Notes under the pieces: model-generated
The model's input: only the letters and a program-made list of their open reading frames with translations
Databases searched by the model: none
Told to the model about the DNA's origin: nothing
Position numbers and translations under genes: made by a program
Source: Chara braunii
Taxonomy: Eukaryota > Streptophyta > Charophyceae > Charales > Characeae
Assembly: GCA_003427395.1 (NCBI GenBank)
Contig: BFEA01000038.1
Location: 133,592-173,544, forward strand
Length of the DNA: 39,953 nucleotides
Direction of reading: 5' to 3'
Shown: positions 1 through 9,583 of the stretch, piece by piece
Numbering within the stretch: the first letter of the stretch is position 1
How the letters are laid out: each line of letters begins with the position of its first letter

Positions 1-231
1 GAGAGGAACTTACCTGAGACTGTTGTGCCTCGCAACCATGATTAAGGTCGGGGACAGCTCACTGCTTCAAAAGGCCGGCACTGTCTTATTGATTCGGATA
101 TTCACTGTATTCACCACTGGAGGCCAGCGGCAGAGTGGAATTGACTTGGAGAGTGACACTATGCTTTCACAAGGCGGTGTGTGAGAGGAGAGTTGCATGA
201 CCAGTAATCGACAATATTGAACCCCATGAGG

Positions 232-307
232 TTCTAATCTCCCTTGATACTATCAAAGGGAGATTAGAAACCCATGTGCGTAATTTAAAAAAAAAAAAAA
301 AAAAAAA
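232..307 (+). repeat. Hairpin followed by a poly(A) run, possible retroposon 3' end
   Basis: Positions 232-249 and 251-269 form an almost perfect inverted repeat (arm TTCTAATCTCCCTT, one-base bulge, one-base loop). It is followed 17 bases later by 21 consecutive A (287-307). A 3' hairpin plus poly(A) is how many LINE or SINE insertions end. No clear target-site duplication was found, although CATGTG occurs just before and just after the A run. The identity of the parent element is unknown. Confidence 0.4.
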
Positions 308-1140
308 CATGTGTGAGGCATTACATCTCACAGACTCACAGTATACACATGGTGCCCATGGCATAGCATCAGTGTATCACCCTTCTCGCCTCGCTGCTCA
401 GGCGAGGAATCCCAGCCACTTTCCCAGAATAGATAATGGACTCCCTGCATCCTCTGCGCACCTGTCAAATTCCACTTCCAGTCCAAAGCACAGTGTCATC
501 ATCATGTGTTCCACCTTGTTTTTCTTTTTTTTCTTTTTTTCTTTCCCCATGTGTTCCACCTTCTTTGTCCAAGGAAACCGTACTCGGTTAGCCGCCTAAG
601 CTCGATGTCCGGGACCACTGCCCAGTTCTGTGATCCCATGTGTCTGTATCTGACCTGGATACCAGCTGGATAGCAGCTGAAACCATAGCACCTGCTGAAA
701 AAGGAGCTGTTCTCTTCAAGGAGATCATGAATGTGCTCAACGTCAAAGGCGACGGAGTCTCCCGATCATCCTCTGATACTGCAGCATCTCACATCTTCCC
801 CATCGTTGTAATCTCATCAGCGCGTGTGATGCCGCCCACGCGACGTTCGCTTATTCAGCATCCCCTTTCACTCATGCGAATGATAACCCGAAAGATTCCC
901 TGGTACACGGCCAGTCTTTCCACTTCTCCAAGGCTTACACGTATCGGATAGAAAGTTATGTGCCCCACTGCAGCCACCGAGTGTAGATGTAATCCTCCAG
1001 CAGCCAATATACGTCTACACATCCACACTTGCTACAAAAACTGGTCTAGTTTCCCCCCGAGGCCTACGCAAAACTGGGTGACCCGGTCCGTGCCTCTTAA
1101 CTCGTATAGTACCCGTTGCTTGGGCTACCGTCTTCCCCCG
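308..1140. other. No recognisable gene
   Basis: Anonymous DNA with a T-rich tract near 519-546. The longest open stretches (276-599 and 640-951) have no recognisable domain and no coding character. I see nothing else in it. Confidence 0.5.
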
Positions 1141-1281
1141 AACATAACGCATATGCTTTGTATTCGAGTTTTCGAAAGAGAGATTGTATTCGAATCTTAC
1201 GGCTGTTTCGAATAGAACACATATGCTTTGTATTCGAATGTATGCGGTGCATTTATTTTTACAACACTTATGCGTTATGTT
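1141..1281. mobile_element. 141-bp MITE-like element with 13-bp terminal inverted repeats
   Basis: The left end (1141-1153, AACATAACGCATA) is the exact reverse complement of the right end (1269-1281). The interior holds two direct copies of CATATGCTTTGTATTCGA (near 1150 and 1220) and no reading frame of note. Small size, non-coding interior and perfect terminal inverted repeats fit a non-autonomous DNA transposon. No clear target-site duplication is visible and no second full copy was seen here, so the family is not assigned. Confidence 0.45.
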
Positions 1282-1300
1282 TGGAGGAAGACAGTTGTCC

Positions 1301-1670
1301 AGACGCTAATTGCCCAACAAATCCGCACCGTTGCACTGTTGTCCACTTGAGGAGGAGAAAGCCTGAAGCTAGACGAGGGAGGAGGACGGACATGAATGGT
1401 AACGCAGTATTATTGATTGATTGCACTGCCCAGTTATTCTCTCCCTCCTACTCTTTCTCTTCTCCTTGTCTTGTCATGTGACATCAGACGCTAATTGCCC
1501 AACAAATCCGCACCGTTGCACTGTTGTCCACTTGAGGAGGAGAAAGCCTGAAGCTAGACGAGGGAGGAGGACGGACATGAATGGTAACGCAGTATTATTG
1601 ATTGATTGCACTGCCCAGTTATTCTCTCCCTCCTACTCTTTCTCTTCTCCTTGTCTTGTCATGTGACATC
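1301..1670. repeat. Perfect 185-bp tandem duplication
   Basis: Bases 1301-1485 are repeated without a difference at 1486-1670. The unit begins AGACGCTAATTGCCC and ends with a pyrimidine-rich stretch and GTGACATC. Perfect identity means a very recent duplication or an assembly artefact. Open frames over the two copies are simply duplicated and show no known domain. Confidence 0.9.
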
Positions 1671-2041
1671 AAGTGGTCATTAGTTTGATACTTCAGAGTA
1701 AGAGAAGTACGCTTCAGAAGACGGGCTCATTACACAATTCTTTTAATATATCAACCTCATCTCTCTGCTTACTCCAATCTTCTTCTCTGCATATCTGAGT
1801 GAGTGAGTTATGTCATTACTTGGATCCATTTACTGGCTCTTTCTGAGGGAATCACATGAGTAATTCCTTTTCAACAACAACAAGAACAACAACAAACGAA
1901 AACTTTTTGTCCGGTTTGGAACATTTCTCTCGTTGACCGTCATCCTTACGCAGAGGTCATGCTATTCTTCCCCGCATCTTTGCGATTTTACCAGCTGGTC
2001 TCACAGGACCTCATATGAGTAAATTCGCAACGTTCAATATC
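1671..2041. other. No recognisable gene
   Basis: Anonymous, moderately AT-rich DNA between the tandem duplication and the U6 pseudogene. It contains a short CAA-type repeat near 1873-1897. No coding or RNA signal was recognised. Confidence 0.5.
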
Positions 2042-2075
2042 ACGAATAGCACAGCGTGTCCTTCAAAACATCTGT

Positions 2076-2107
<32 letters not shown>

Positions 2108-2207
2108 GCCCCCTGTGCAAGAATGACACGCATAAATCGAGAAATGGTCCAGATAAATTAATAATTGTTATTATTATTAAATAATTAAAAAAAAAAAACG
2201 AATAGCA
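2042..2207 (+). pseudogene. U6 snRNA retropseudogene with poly(A) tail and target-site duplication
   Basis: Bases 2058-2151 match the body of spliceosomal U6 snRNA, including GATACAGAGAAGATTAGCAT, the ATGACACGCATAAATCGAGA stretch and the final GGTCCA. The 5' stem is degraded (CCTTCAAAACATCTG in place of the usual CCTTCGGGGACATCCG). The Pol III T-run is missing; instead the U6 body runs into an AT-rich piece and then a 12-A tail (2187-2198). ACGAATAGCA flanks the insertion at 2042-2051 and 2198-2207, which is a target-site duplication. Together these mark retroposition of U6 RNA, perhaps as a chimera, by a LINE-type reverse transcriptase. It is not expected to be functional. Confidence 0.85.
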
Positions 2208-2240
2208 GAGGGTAAACATTTATCATGGTGACCACCTCAG

Positions 2241-2367
2241 CCCCATGTGGCTGAGAGGTACACACATGTAACTGTTGATGAACAGATCATGAGTTCGAAT
2301 CCTTTCGGAATCAGATCGATAAAATAATGTTAGGGGCTACCCCCTTTTCAAAACAAGAAAAAAAAAA
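2241..2367 (+). mobile_element. tRNA-derived SINE
   Basis: An A-box-like GTGGCTGAGAGG (2247-2258) is followed at tRNA spacing by a perfect B-box core GAGTTCGAATCC (2291-2302). The sequence then leaves the tRNA pattern and ends in an A-rich tail (2349-2368). The region around GTACAC...ATGTAACTG...GAGTTCGAATCC resembles the inserts at 13855-13962 and 14220-14345 on the other strand, which suggests one SINE family. It does not fold into an obvious intact tRNA. Target-site duplications were not identified. Confidence 0.6.
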
Positions 2368-2368
2368 G

Positions 2369-3389
2369 CTAAAAGAACCCCCTTACCTCCGAAAAGCACC
2401 CCTTCTTGTACTGTTCATTTCCAACTCTCTTCACCCAGTCAGGATCATGACTGGCTAGGGCTTTCTTCACTGCAGCCTGATCCCCCATGACTGCCTGCTT
2501 GAGATGTCAGAACCAAGAAAGAAAAAAAGAAAGAAAGAAAGAAAGATTCTGAAAGAAAGGGAAAAAAACGGTCTGGTGCAAGATCTGGTCCTCCGCTCTT
2601 TCACAGTGATCATCTCCTGCCTTCCTTCCACATTCTCAAGCCCAAGAAGACCAACAACCTTTCTGTCCACAGGAGCTTCTAAGTTTAATCTGCACCTGGT
2701 GCATCCACAAACCACCATCGCTCAATTTGTCAAGATCATAATCATAATCACTCTTACCGGGTCCCACATCACCGACCCCCGGAAGTGCCGACAACCTTCA
2801 TGTCCACAGGAGCCGCCAGGCAAAGCTCTTTGTAACACTTCCGGCTCCATCCACCACACACGCGGTTAACGGAGGGGCCAAAAATTCACTGTTTTTGCCG
2901 CATCGCCACAAGCAGCGTATTGGAAAACTCTAGAAACAAACAATGTGGGCTCATAATACAAACATCAAAGAAACCAAACAGGCAAAAGAAAACGAACAAA
3001 AAATCACAAAAACACTATTTTTTTTTATAAAACCCTAACGCGAAAACACTTTCTGAGTTGAAGTAAGCATTCAACGATTTTCAGAGAAATGCCAACCTTT
3101 TCATTATTGATCCAAATATGACAAAACTGAATACACAATGTACCCTAAAGCACATACATATGACACAAAAAGAAAATGAAGAAAAAAAAGCAAATAATCA
3201 GGGCAATATGACAGTTTCAGTGCAAAATTCGCTGAAAATAACATGTTCACGACAGTCTCCTGTACAAACTTGGGTACAAGCCATATAAATGATGTATGCA
3301 AGAAAGGGAAAAGAGACTTTAAAGAGTCAGACACATCATTCTCCATCACAACTCAGTACATTGAAATTGTGGACCAGATTTCTTCAGCG
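2369..3389. other. No recognisable gene; short purine (GAAA)n tract
   Basis: A GAAA-type purine tract lies at about 2515-2568. The rest is anonymous and AT-rich from 2880 on. Short open stretches here have no domain that I recognise. Confidence 0.5.
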
Positions 3390-4108
3390 CTTCGGCTTCA
3401 GTCCTAATCAGCTACACCTGGGATGGAAGCCTAGATCTGCTCTAGACTTCCTCCTGCATGAAAACCCAACTGTTGCAACTCCTAGAACCATAGAGTTTGG
3501 TGTCCAGTATGAGAAGCTGTTGCAGCAGACTGTTGAGCACCTCAAGAAATCTCAGGAAGCAACGATTGCTTCTGGGAAAAAACATCGCCGACAGTCCACA
3601 TTTCAGGTAGGGGAATGTGTCTGGGTTAAGGCTAGTGAGTTGGGATAGGAGTTTGGCATCTCTAGAAAACTAATGCCTCAGTATTTCGGTCCCTGGGAAG
3701 TCTTAGACATTGTGGGTACTGATTTAGAGACATTGTGGGTAGTGATTTGGATGGTCCCTCGTACGTGATTCGAATCCCTGGTCACCTACGCACTTACCCT
3801 GTGTTTCACGCCTCAAAGCTTGCACCTTCGCTGAGACACAGCAGTTCCCATCAGGGAGATCAATGCTGGCCCCAACCATGGATGGTCACATGGACATCGA
3901 CGATATCCTAGAACACAGAGACCTGCCTGTTCCCAAGCCAGGTGACCGAGGAAGACCGCCTAAACCTATGAGGGAGCACAGGGTACGGTTCAGGCATCAC
4001 ACTGATCCTAAGGAAGATCGATGGTTCACAAGAGAGGAACTTGTCAAGATAGCTCCCCAGACCGTGGCCGAGTATGAAAGAAAACTGAAGGGGAAGGCTC
4101 CAGCATGA
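3390..4108 (+). pseudogene. Integrase C-terminus and chromodomain, broken
   Basis: Translation from about 3393 gives an integrase C-terminal stretch (SPNQ...RSALDFLLHEN...STFQVGECVWV), which ends at a TAG at 3646-3648. The frame then resumes with MPQYFGPWEV, the GPY/F module of Ty3/gypsy integrases. A 23-bp direct duplication (AGACATTGTGGGTA at 3705 and again at 3728) breaks the frame. The last piece (3863-4108) carries DGHMDIDDILEHR and RVRFRHHTDPKEDRWFTREE, a divergent chromodomain of the chromovirus type, and ends at a natural TGA. Two or more disruptions make this a pseudogene. It still shows the true pol end that element 1 has lost. Confidence 0.85.
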
Positions 4109-4130
4109 AGGATCTCAGCGGACTTTCAAA

Positions 4131-4155
4131 GGTAAGGGGGATGGAATGCGAGGAA
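4131..4155 (+). promoter_or_regulatory. Polypurine tract of element 3
   Basis: A purine-dominated stretch including GGTAAGGGGGATGG and GAGGAA lies between the pol stop and the TGAG that opens the 3' LTR. In Ty3/gypsy elements such a tract resists RNase H and primes plus-strand DNA synthesis. Its position directly against the LTR supports the LTR start at 4156. Confidence 0.7.
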
Positions 4156-5268
4156 TGAGCCCTCGCAGGGCCCTTGTCAAGCACGGACATGTTCAGAATC
4201 TGGGCGGAGGCCCCCAGCAAGCCAAGTGCCCGCCCTAAGTGAAGGCGGGCCTGAATATTCACTAGAGGCCAAAATTCGGCATTGTCCATATGTGGGTACT
4301 CAGGCTGTTGCAGCCCACCAGTTCGTTGAGTGGACGCATGAGCCTCCCTAAGCTGCGCCGTACAGTTTGGCCCAGGCCGTGGCAGTTGGGCCTGGGCACA
4401 TACACACAATGCAGGGCCGATACATCACGAAGTGGCTACAGGCCTACGCAAAAGCAGCATTGTCGATGTACATACCCCGGGTCCTGTGCAAATGCAGCAA
4501 ACGGCCCAAGTCTAGAGACTCAGGTCGTGCCCAACTGTAAAGGGCCCAGGCCCTCAACTGTAACACTGGGCCTGGGGGCAGGTACTGGGGCCTGACCAGA
4601 AGCTACTGGAAGCTTCCTAGCCAGGCCACACACAGCCAAGCAGAGGTTGCCACTTTCATATAGGAAGGAAGGCAGCCAGGGTCTGGCATTCTGGCCCATG
4701 CAGGCAATGCGGTCATGCTGCTGCGTTGCTACGTGAGAAGCTGCATGCTGCGTTAGTGGCCAGGGCGCTTGCGGGGTGCATGAGAGGTGAGAGGGGCGCT
4801 GCTGGGCAGCGGAGCGCTAGCAGCCATAGCCGGGCTGCAGGGCGCTAGGGGGTAAGAGGGCGATCGGTGGTCTTCAGGAAGGAGGCGAGTGTGGGTGGAC
4901 AGGGTCTGATGAGGGGAGATGAGATACGTACCTGGTACATGAGAGAGGTCGGCTATGGTGTTGACGTCATGAACATTGGTCTTCAAGAGTCGAAGTGAGC
5001 CTGTTGCTGGAATGCTGAAGTAGGTGGGATAGTCAAGTAGTTTAGGCTGGGCACTGGGCGCCAGACAGACAGGAGCGACTTTGAATACTGTGTTGGTGTG
5101 GCCTGAGGGCTTGAACATTGGCTCAAGACTTCATTGTATTGCTCTTATTTGGATGGAATCTCGGTGCATTTGTGCTCTCTGCTTGTACACGACTACTTGG
5201 ACATCTGCGTGATTTCGCAACTTGGCTTTCTGTATATCGTTCCCAACTTCGCACTCATATTCCTTGCA
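4156..5268 (+). repeat. 3' LTR of element 3 (about 1.1 kb)
   Basis: Starts TGAGCCC right after the polypurine tract and ends TTCCTTGCA, giving the usual TG...CA ends. It aligns in blocks with the element 1 LTRs, for example CCCTAAGTGAAGGC near the start, a TATA-like CATATAGG at about 4657, GCTCTTATTTGGATGGAA at about 5139, and the last 16 bases. It is clearly diverged from them. It marks a separate, older or different subfamily insertion. Confidence 0.75.
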
Positions 5269-5533
5269 CCTACAGGAAAATAACGCAATACATTTTCGCG
5301 AATTTCTTCTATATCTTTATATTCGCATCATAACCACAACTGAAAATAGAACAGGAATAGCTCCCACACAAACAACTGAAAAAAATCATAGCAAAAAAAA
5401 CACTCCTCCTCTGCCCACAAACCATCATCATTGCCAAGATCATCATTATTCATCATCACCACGATGATCACCATAATCCAGAGCATGTCAAACTTCAGGT
5501 GAGGAATAACTATTCTCAGGGTCCAGATCACTA
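5269..5533. other. Spacer between elements 3 and 1, no gene seen
   Basis: AT-rich DNA with A-runs and ATCATC-type trinucleotides (about 5425-5470). No recognisable coding sequence. Confidence 0.5.
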
Positions 5534-5638
5534 CCATCTTCACCAGAATAGAACGCCAGGTCATTATAACCGTATCTGGACTGAAAACTGCACCAAATAA
5601 GGCTATAATGACCGGGCGTTCTATTCGGGTGAAGAAGG
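5534..5638. mobile_element. 105-bp hairpin MITE, TA target site (copy 1)
   Basis: Arms 5534-5568 and 5604-5638 are near-perfect reverse complements (core GAATAGAACGCC then GGTCATTATA) around a 35-base centre. TA flanks both ends (5532-5533 and 5639-5640), the target preference of Tc1/mariner-type (Stowaway-like) elements. A diverged second copy is at 19019-19119. It has no coding capacity and would be moved in trans. Confidence 0.8.
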
Positions 5639-5741
5639 TACTCTTTCCTTCTGTCCAGATTACTAACCTTCCCTTCCGACAGTCCTCGATACCCTTTTTT
5701 TTTAAGTTGTTTTCTTTTTCTATAAAGGGTATAGCCCCTAG

Positions 5742-6673
5742 TGCAAGGAAAAATGAGCGATAGCAAACTTCAGAAATCAAACAGCATCATACACATGAGA
5801 CCAGATAGTCGTGACCTCGAACCAATACCAGATTTGTATCACGAGTTCCAGCAAATAAGAGCACAGCAAAAGCTCATAATTGACAATGCTGGAATAGTCT
5901 CATCATCATCAATGAAGAACCAATGTCGATATCCTATCTGGCCCTCGGCGCCCAGACTACAGATGGCAGATCCTATCTAGCCTATCTACGATGTCGCCGA
6001 TGACGTCAACAGATCCCCGAAGTACGAGCAGATCTCGGACAATGCCGTTCGCCTCAAGCACCAGGTATGTCTCTCGTATCACTCACAACCTCGATCCCCA
6101 ACTCACAGATGCCACACGCACCCAAGAACCACCATGCGCCCCATCCAGCATACAGCAGCGCAGCTCAGCTATGGCTGCCTGCTCCTTCCAGCTTGCCCGT
6201 GAGCGCGTGAACGCTGGCCAGCGTTAGCGCAGCAGCGCTTGCGCAGCATGCAGCCAGTGCCCGAATCCCCAATGCGTGGGCAGGCCTTCTCTATATCGAA
6301 GTGGCCTGCTGCTGTGTGCGGTAATGTGGTACTGGGCCCCGTCCCAGAAGCTTCCGGTAGGCCCCACGAGGCTGAGCCTCAGTCCAATGGAAACAGGCCC
6401 AGGGCCTGTGGTGGTTACCAGCACCCAACTGCCCTCAGCCTTTGTTCGGTCCACGTTGTGTATCCGGCCCAGGGCCTGCCTCAGTTACATACGATGAAAG
6501 GCAGTCTGGGCCTGGGTGCATCCAACCAACTGGCGTTGCGCAACTGCCTGAATTTCCCCAGTTGCGTGGTGACCCCAACATGCCCTATAGGCCTCGGTCG
6601 AGCCTGCCTTCACTTAGGGTGGCCGACTGTGTTGAAAATAGGCCCTGTAGGGCATATCGAGGCCTTGTGCCTC
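5742..6673 (-). repeat. 3' LTR of element 1
   Basis: Matches 12678-13773 closely along its length, with two differences. A 24-bp piece here (5828-5851) is replaced by 203 foreign bases in the other LTR. The element-5' boundary has been deleted, so the integrase frame runs directly into GAGGCACAAGG of the LTR. The element-3' end is ...CCTTGCA. A TATA-like GATATAG lies at about 6290 on the minus strand. Confidence 0.9.
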
Positions 6674-6675
6674 CG

Positions 6676-6834
6676 TTCCTCCCGTGTAAACCATTTATCC
6701 TCCTTAGGATCCGTGTGATGTCTGAACCGAACGCGATACTGCAGCTTCGGTTTCGAAGGACGTCCCCTGCCTGTAGGCCTTGGAACTGGCATTTCTCTGT
6801 GATCCACGATGTCATCGATGTCGACCTCTCCATC
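6676..6834 (-). pseudogene. Divergent chromodomain at the end of element 1 pol
   Basis: The last pol segment (open from 7020) starts with the integrase GPY/F module (QYFGPWEV) and then gives GEVDIDDIVDHR, a GRGRP linker and YRVRFRHHTDPKEDKWFTREE. This aligns with the chromodomain pattern (V-x-I-hinge, then a YLVKWKGY-like strand and a D/E-x-x-W motif). The usual KWKGY is RFRHH, so the central cage Trp is missing, as in the divergent chromodomains of some chromoviruses. The role in the family is to guide integration through histone marks. The natural end is lost: a deletion fuses TREE to LTR sequence. Confidence 0.75.
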
Positions 6835-7068
6835 CATGGTTGTGGGCAGCATTGAGCGACGAGAAGGAAACTGGTCAGTTTCCCTGAAAGGTGCGAGCTT
6901 GGAGGCGTGGAAGACTGGGTAAGTGCGAAGGTGACCAGGGATCTGAACTACATATGAAGGCCCATCCGGATCATCCCCAACGATATCTGGAACCTCCCAG
7001 GGTCCAAAGTACTGTGGCATGGGCTTGTGGGAGATCCCGTGCTCCTGACCCAGTTCTGAGGACTTAAC

Positions 7069-7956
7069 CTAAACTCTGTCCCCTACCTGGAATGTAGATG
7101 GGCAGCGGTGCTTATTCTCAGTCTCTATCCTCGCCGCTTGTGCCTTGTGCATCTGTTCTACCGCCTGCTGCATCAGTTGTTCATATCGATAGGCAAACTC
7201 TAGTGTGCCAGGTGCAGCAGTCGGCTGGTTCTCATGTAATAGGAAGTCCAGTGGTAGTCTAGGCTTGAAAGTCAGTAGGAGACAATTAGGGCTCACCCCA
7301 GTGGCGCTGTGCACAGCCTTGTTGTACAGGCTGGTGATGAGAGCAAGTTTCTCATCCCAGTCCACCTGATTCGACTTGGTGTAGTACCTTAACAGGTGTT
7401 GTACAGCGCGGTTCAGCTGCTCTGCTTGGCCGTTTGCCTCTGGGTGGTTCCCGGAGGTCATCTGCAGCCCTGTACCCTGTTCTGCAGCTGCAACCTTCCA
7501 CAACTCACTTGTGAATCTGACATCCTTGTCACTAACAATAGATTTAGGAAGCCCAAAGTCCCTGACCCAGTTCTCCTTGGAAGAGTTTAATCACATACTC
7601 CGTTTTTTGCTGTTTCAGGCATTGCCACTAATCTAGCATATTTACTAAACCTATCCACAATGACAAAGATGTGTCTCATTCCACTCTTGCTGGTAACTAG
7701 TGTGTCCATGAAATCCATGGACAGGCTCTCACCAGGCCTTTCCGAGATCGGAAGGGGCTTAAGAAGCCCACGAGGGGCATGCGTACGTGGTTTGTCCCTC
7801 TGACATAGTTGACAGGTCTCCACGTACAGCTTGGCATCTCTCATCATCGTGGGCCACCAGAACTGCTGCAGCAAATTGGCCGCAGTCTTCTTATACCCAA
7901 AATGTCATGTGGCATCATGACACTCGCCTAAAAATAAACTACGCAAAGTCTCACGG
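7069..7956 (-). pseudogene. Integrase of element 1, broken
   Basis: Follows RNase H on the minus strand. The zinc-binding HHCC region is visible as ECHDAT-stop-HFGYKK, then WWPTMM and CQLCQRDK; the stop is a TGA where Gly is normal. The catalytic core follows with SMDFMDTLV (first Asp) and FVIVDRFSKYARL. It is then broken by indels around 7510-7600, where the second catalytic Asp (IVSDKDVRF) is read in another frame. It resumes with SGNHPEANGQAEQLNRAV, whose Glu is the third catalytic residue, and runs to STFQVGDRV. The frame changes make this copy non-functional. Confidence 0.9.
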
Positions 7957-9583
7957 TTAGGCACACAGACGTTTATTCCCAGCCTTCTCAAGGAACAGTA
8001 GGCCGTTGACCAACTCAAACTCAGCAGAAGTTGTTTTGTCCTTCGTCTCAAGTCTGTGTATGATCTCAGCCATAAACGGATCCTCGCGATAAGCTTCCAC
8101 CAAAGAGCGAGTGACATCGTCCGCAAGCCCAAACTCAGTGATCAGCGCACCGAAGAAATCTGGCCTACGCAACAGCGCATCAGCAACTTTGTTATACTCA
8201 CCTTTGAGGTACTGGGGCTCGAAGCCATACTGCTCAATGACTTCGATCCAGCGTTTCAGCGCATCGGAGAGCACAGGCTGGGTTCTCATCCACTTCAGGG
8301 TCTGATGATCAGTCCTGACGTAGAAAAACGGCCCAAGGAGGTAATGCCTCCAGTGGGTTAGTGCTTTATAGATCGCATAGAGCTCCTCATAGGTGGACTT
8401 AGCCAACTTCTGAGAGGGCATATTTTTGGACATGTACTCAACAGGCCTCAACTTTGGCCCCTCCTCCTGCGCGAGCACGACGCCTATGCCATATTGGCTA
8501 GCATCCCTGGTGACTATAAACGGCTTGTCAGGATCAGGAAGTTTCAAGACCTCATAGTGTGTCAGAGCATGCTTCAGGTGTCCGAAAGCAGCCTCACACC
8601 TGTCTGTCCACTCCCATGGGATGTCAAGGCGGGTCAGGCCTGTCAAAGGTGCGGCCACTATGCTATAGTTTTTCACAAAGTTGCGATAGTAGTCGGTCAT
8701 CCCTAAGAAGGACCTCATCTCAGTCACAGACTGAGGACGCGGCCAATCACGAATGTTGGCCACCTTCGCGTCATCAGGCTTCAATCCCTCTGCGGAAATC
8801 TCATGACCCAAGTACAAAATACGGGTGCGCTCAAACTCGCACTTCTCGCAGTTGACCTTGAACTTGTGTTGCCGAAGGAGACTAAGGACTTTGTCTAAAT
8901 GACCAACGTGCTCCTCGACAGTCCTATTGAAGATAAGTATGTCATCAAGGTACACGATGACAAACTTATCCAAGCAGTCATGAAAGATCTGGTTCATTGC
9001 GTAATAGATGGGGCTGTGTGTGTTGGGTTAAAAAAAAAAAAAAAAAGGTGCCAGGAGCATTGCAAAGGCCGAAAGGCATCAACACAAAATCGTACATACC
9101 GTACCTGGTCTGAAAAGCGGTTTTGCGTTGATCCTCAGGACGTATTGCAATTTGATGGTACCCGGACTTCATATCTATCTTACTGAAGTACCGGCACCCT
9201 TGCACTCGGTCCAATAAGTCATCGATGCGCGGTAGGGGCTATCGGTTCTTCATAGTGATGGCATTGAGACCCCTGTAGTCAATGCACATCCTCAAAGTTC
9301 CCCCCTTCTTCGGGACAAATAAGACAGGTGATCCGTAAGGGGAGACACTCGGTCGGATCCAACCCTTCTCTACGAGTTCCTTGAGCTGCCGGCAAAGCTC
9401 ATCAAGCTCGCCTGAAGACAGCCGATAGATCCTACCCTTCGGAATGCTAGACCCTGGGATAATCTCTATCGCGTGGACGACCTCCCTCTCAACAACCCCT
9501 TTTGGCTCTTCAAATAGATCAGGGTATTTAGCAACAACTCCCTCTATCTCCGACGACATTTTCACCGGCTCGCCTGCTGGCAC
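7957..9583 (-). pseudogene. Reverse transcriptase and RNase H of element 1, disrupted by an insertion
   Basis: RT begins with [22 protein letters not shown] and CIDYRGLN, stops at about 9239, resumes with [13 protein letters not shown] (first catalytic Asp) and FGLCNAPGT, and is then cut by the insertion at 9001-9046. It continues with YLDD (8941-8952, the other two catalytic Asp) and FLGMTDYYRNFVKNYS. RNase H is intact in this frame: DASQYGIGVVLAQ, TYEEL, RTDHQTLKW and VADALLRR give the expected acidic residues. The 346-codon stretch ending at 7957 is the longest clean piece of element 1. Confidence 0.93.
9001..9046 (+). mobile_element. 46-bp poly(A)-tailed insertion inside the RT
   Basis: Conserved RT codons on either side (GLCNAPGT and the AMNQIFHD segment) are separated by foreign DNA ending in GTTGGGTTA and 17 A (9030-9046). 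About 8 bp of RT sequence are missing at the junction. It looks like a severely 5'-truncated LINE or SINE end. The tail motif GGGTTAA before the A run recurs in the U6 retropseudogene at 14535-14541, which hints at the same LINE machinery. Confidence 0.65.

Larger units (their letters stand above)
3390..5268 (+). mobile_element. 5'-truncated Ty3/gypsy chromovirus remnant (element 3)
   Basis: A fragment that begins inside the integrase and runs through the chromodomain, a polypurine tract and a complete 3' LTR. It is related to element 1 (5742-13775, opposite strand): the integrase tails share DFLLHEN and STFQVG, the chromodomain regions share RVRFRHHTDPKED, and the LTRs share CCCTAAGTGAAGGC, GCTCTTATTTG and a CTCAT-TTCCTTGCA end. 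No 5' LTR, gag or RT lies upstream, so everything 5' of the integrase tail was lost. Confidence 0.85.

Noticed and set aside
232-307. Bacterial-type terminator or Helitron 3' end
   Set aside because: The context is eukaryotic, and no CTRR end follows the hairpin. Poly(A) suggests a retroposon end instead.
1301-1670. CRISPR array or pair of short LTRs
   Set aside because: Two directly adjacent identical units with no spacer and no internal region between them.
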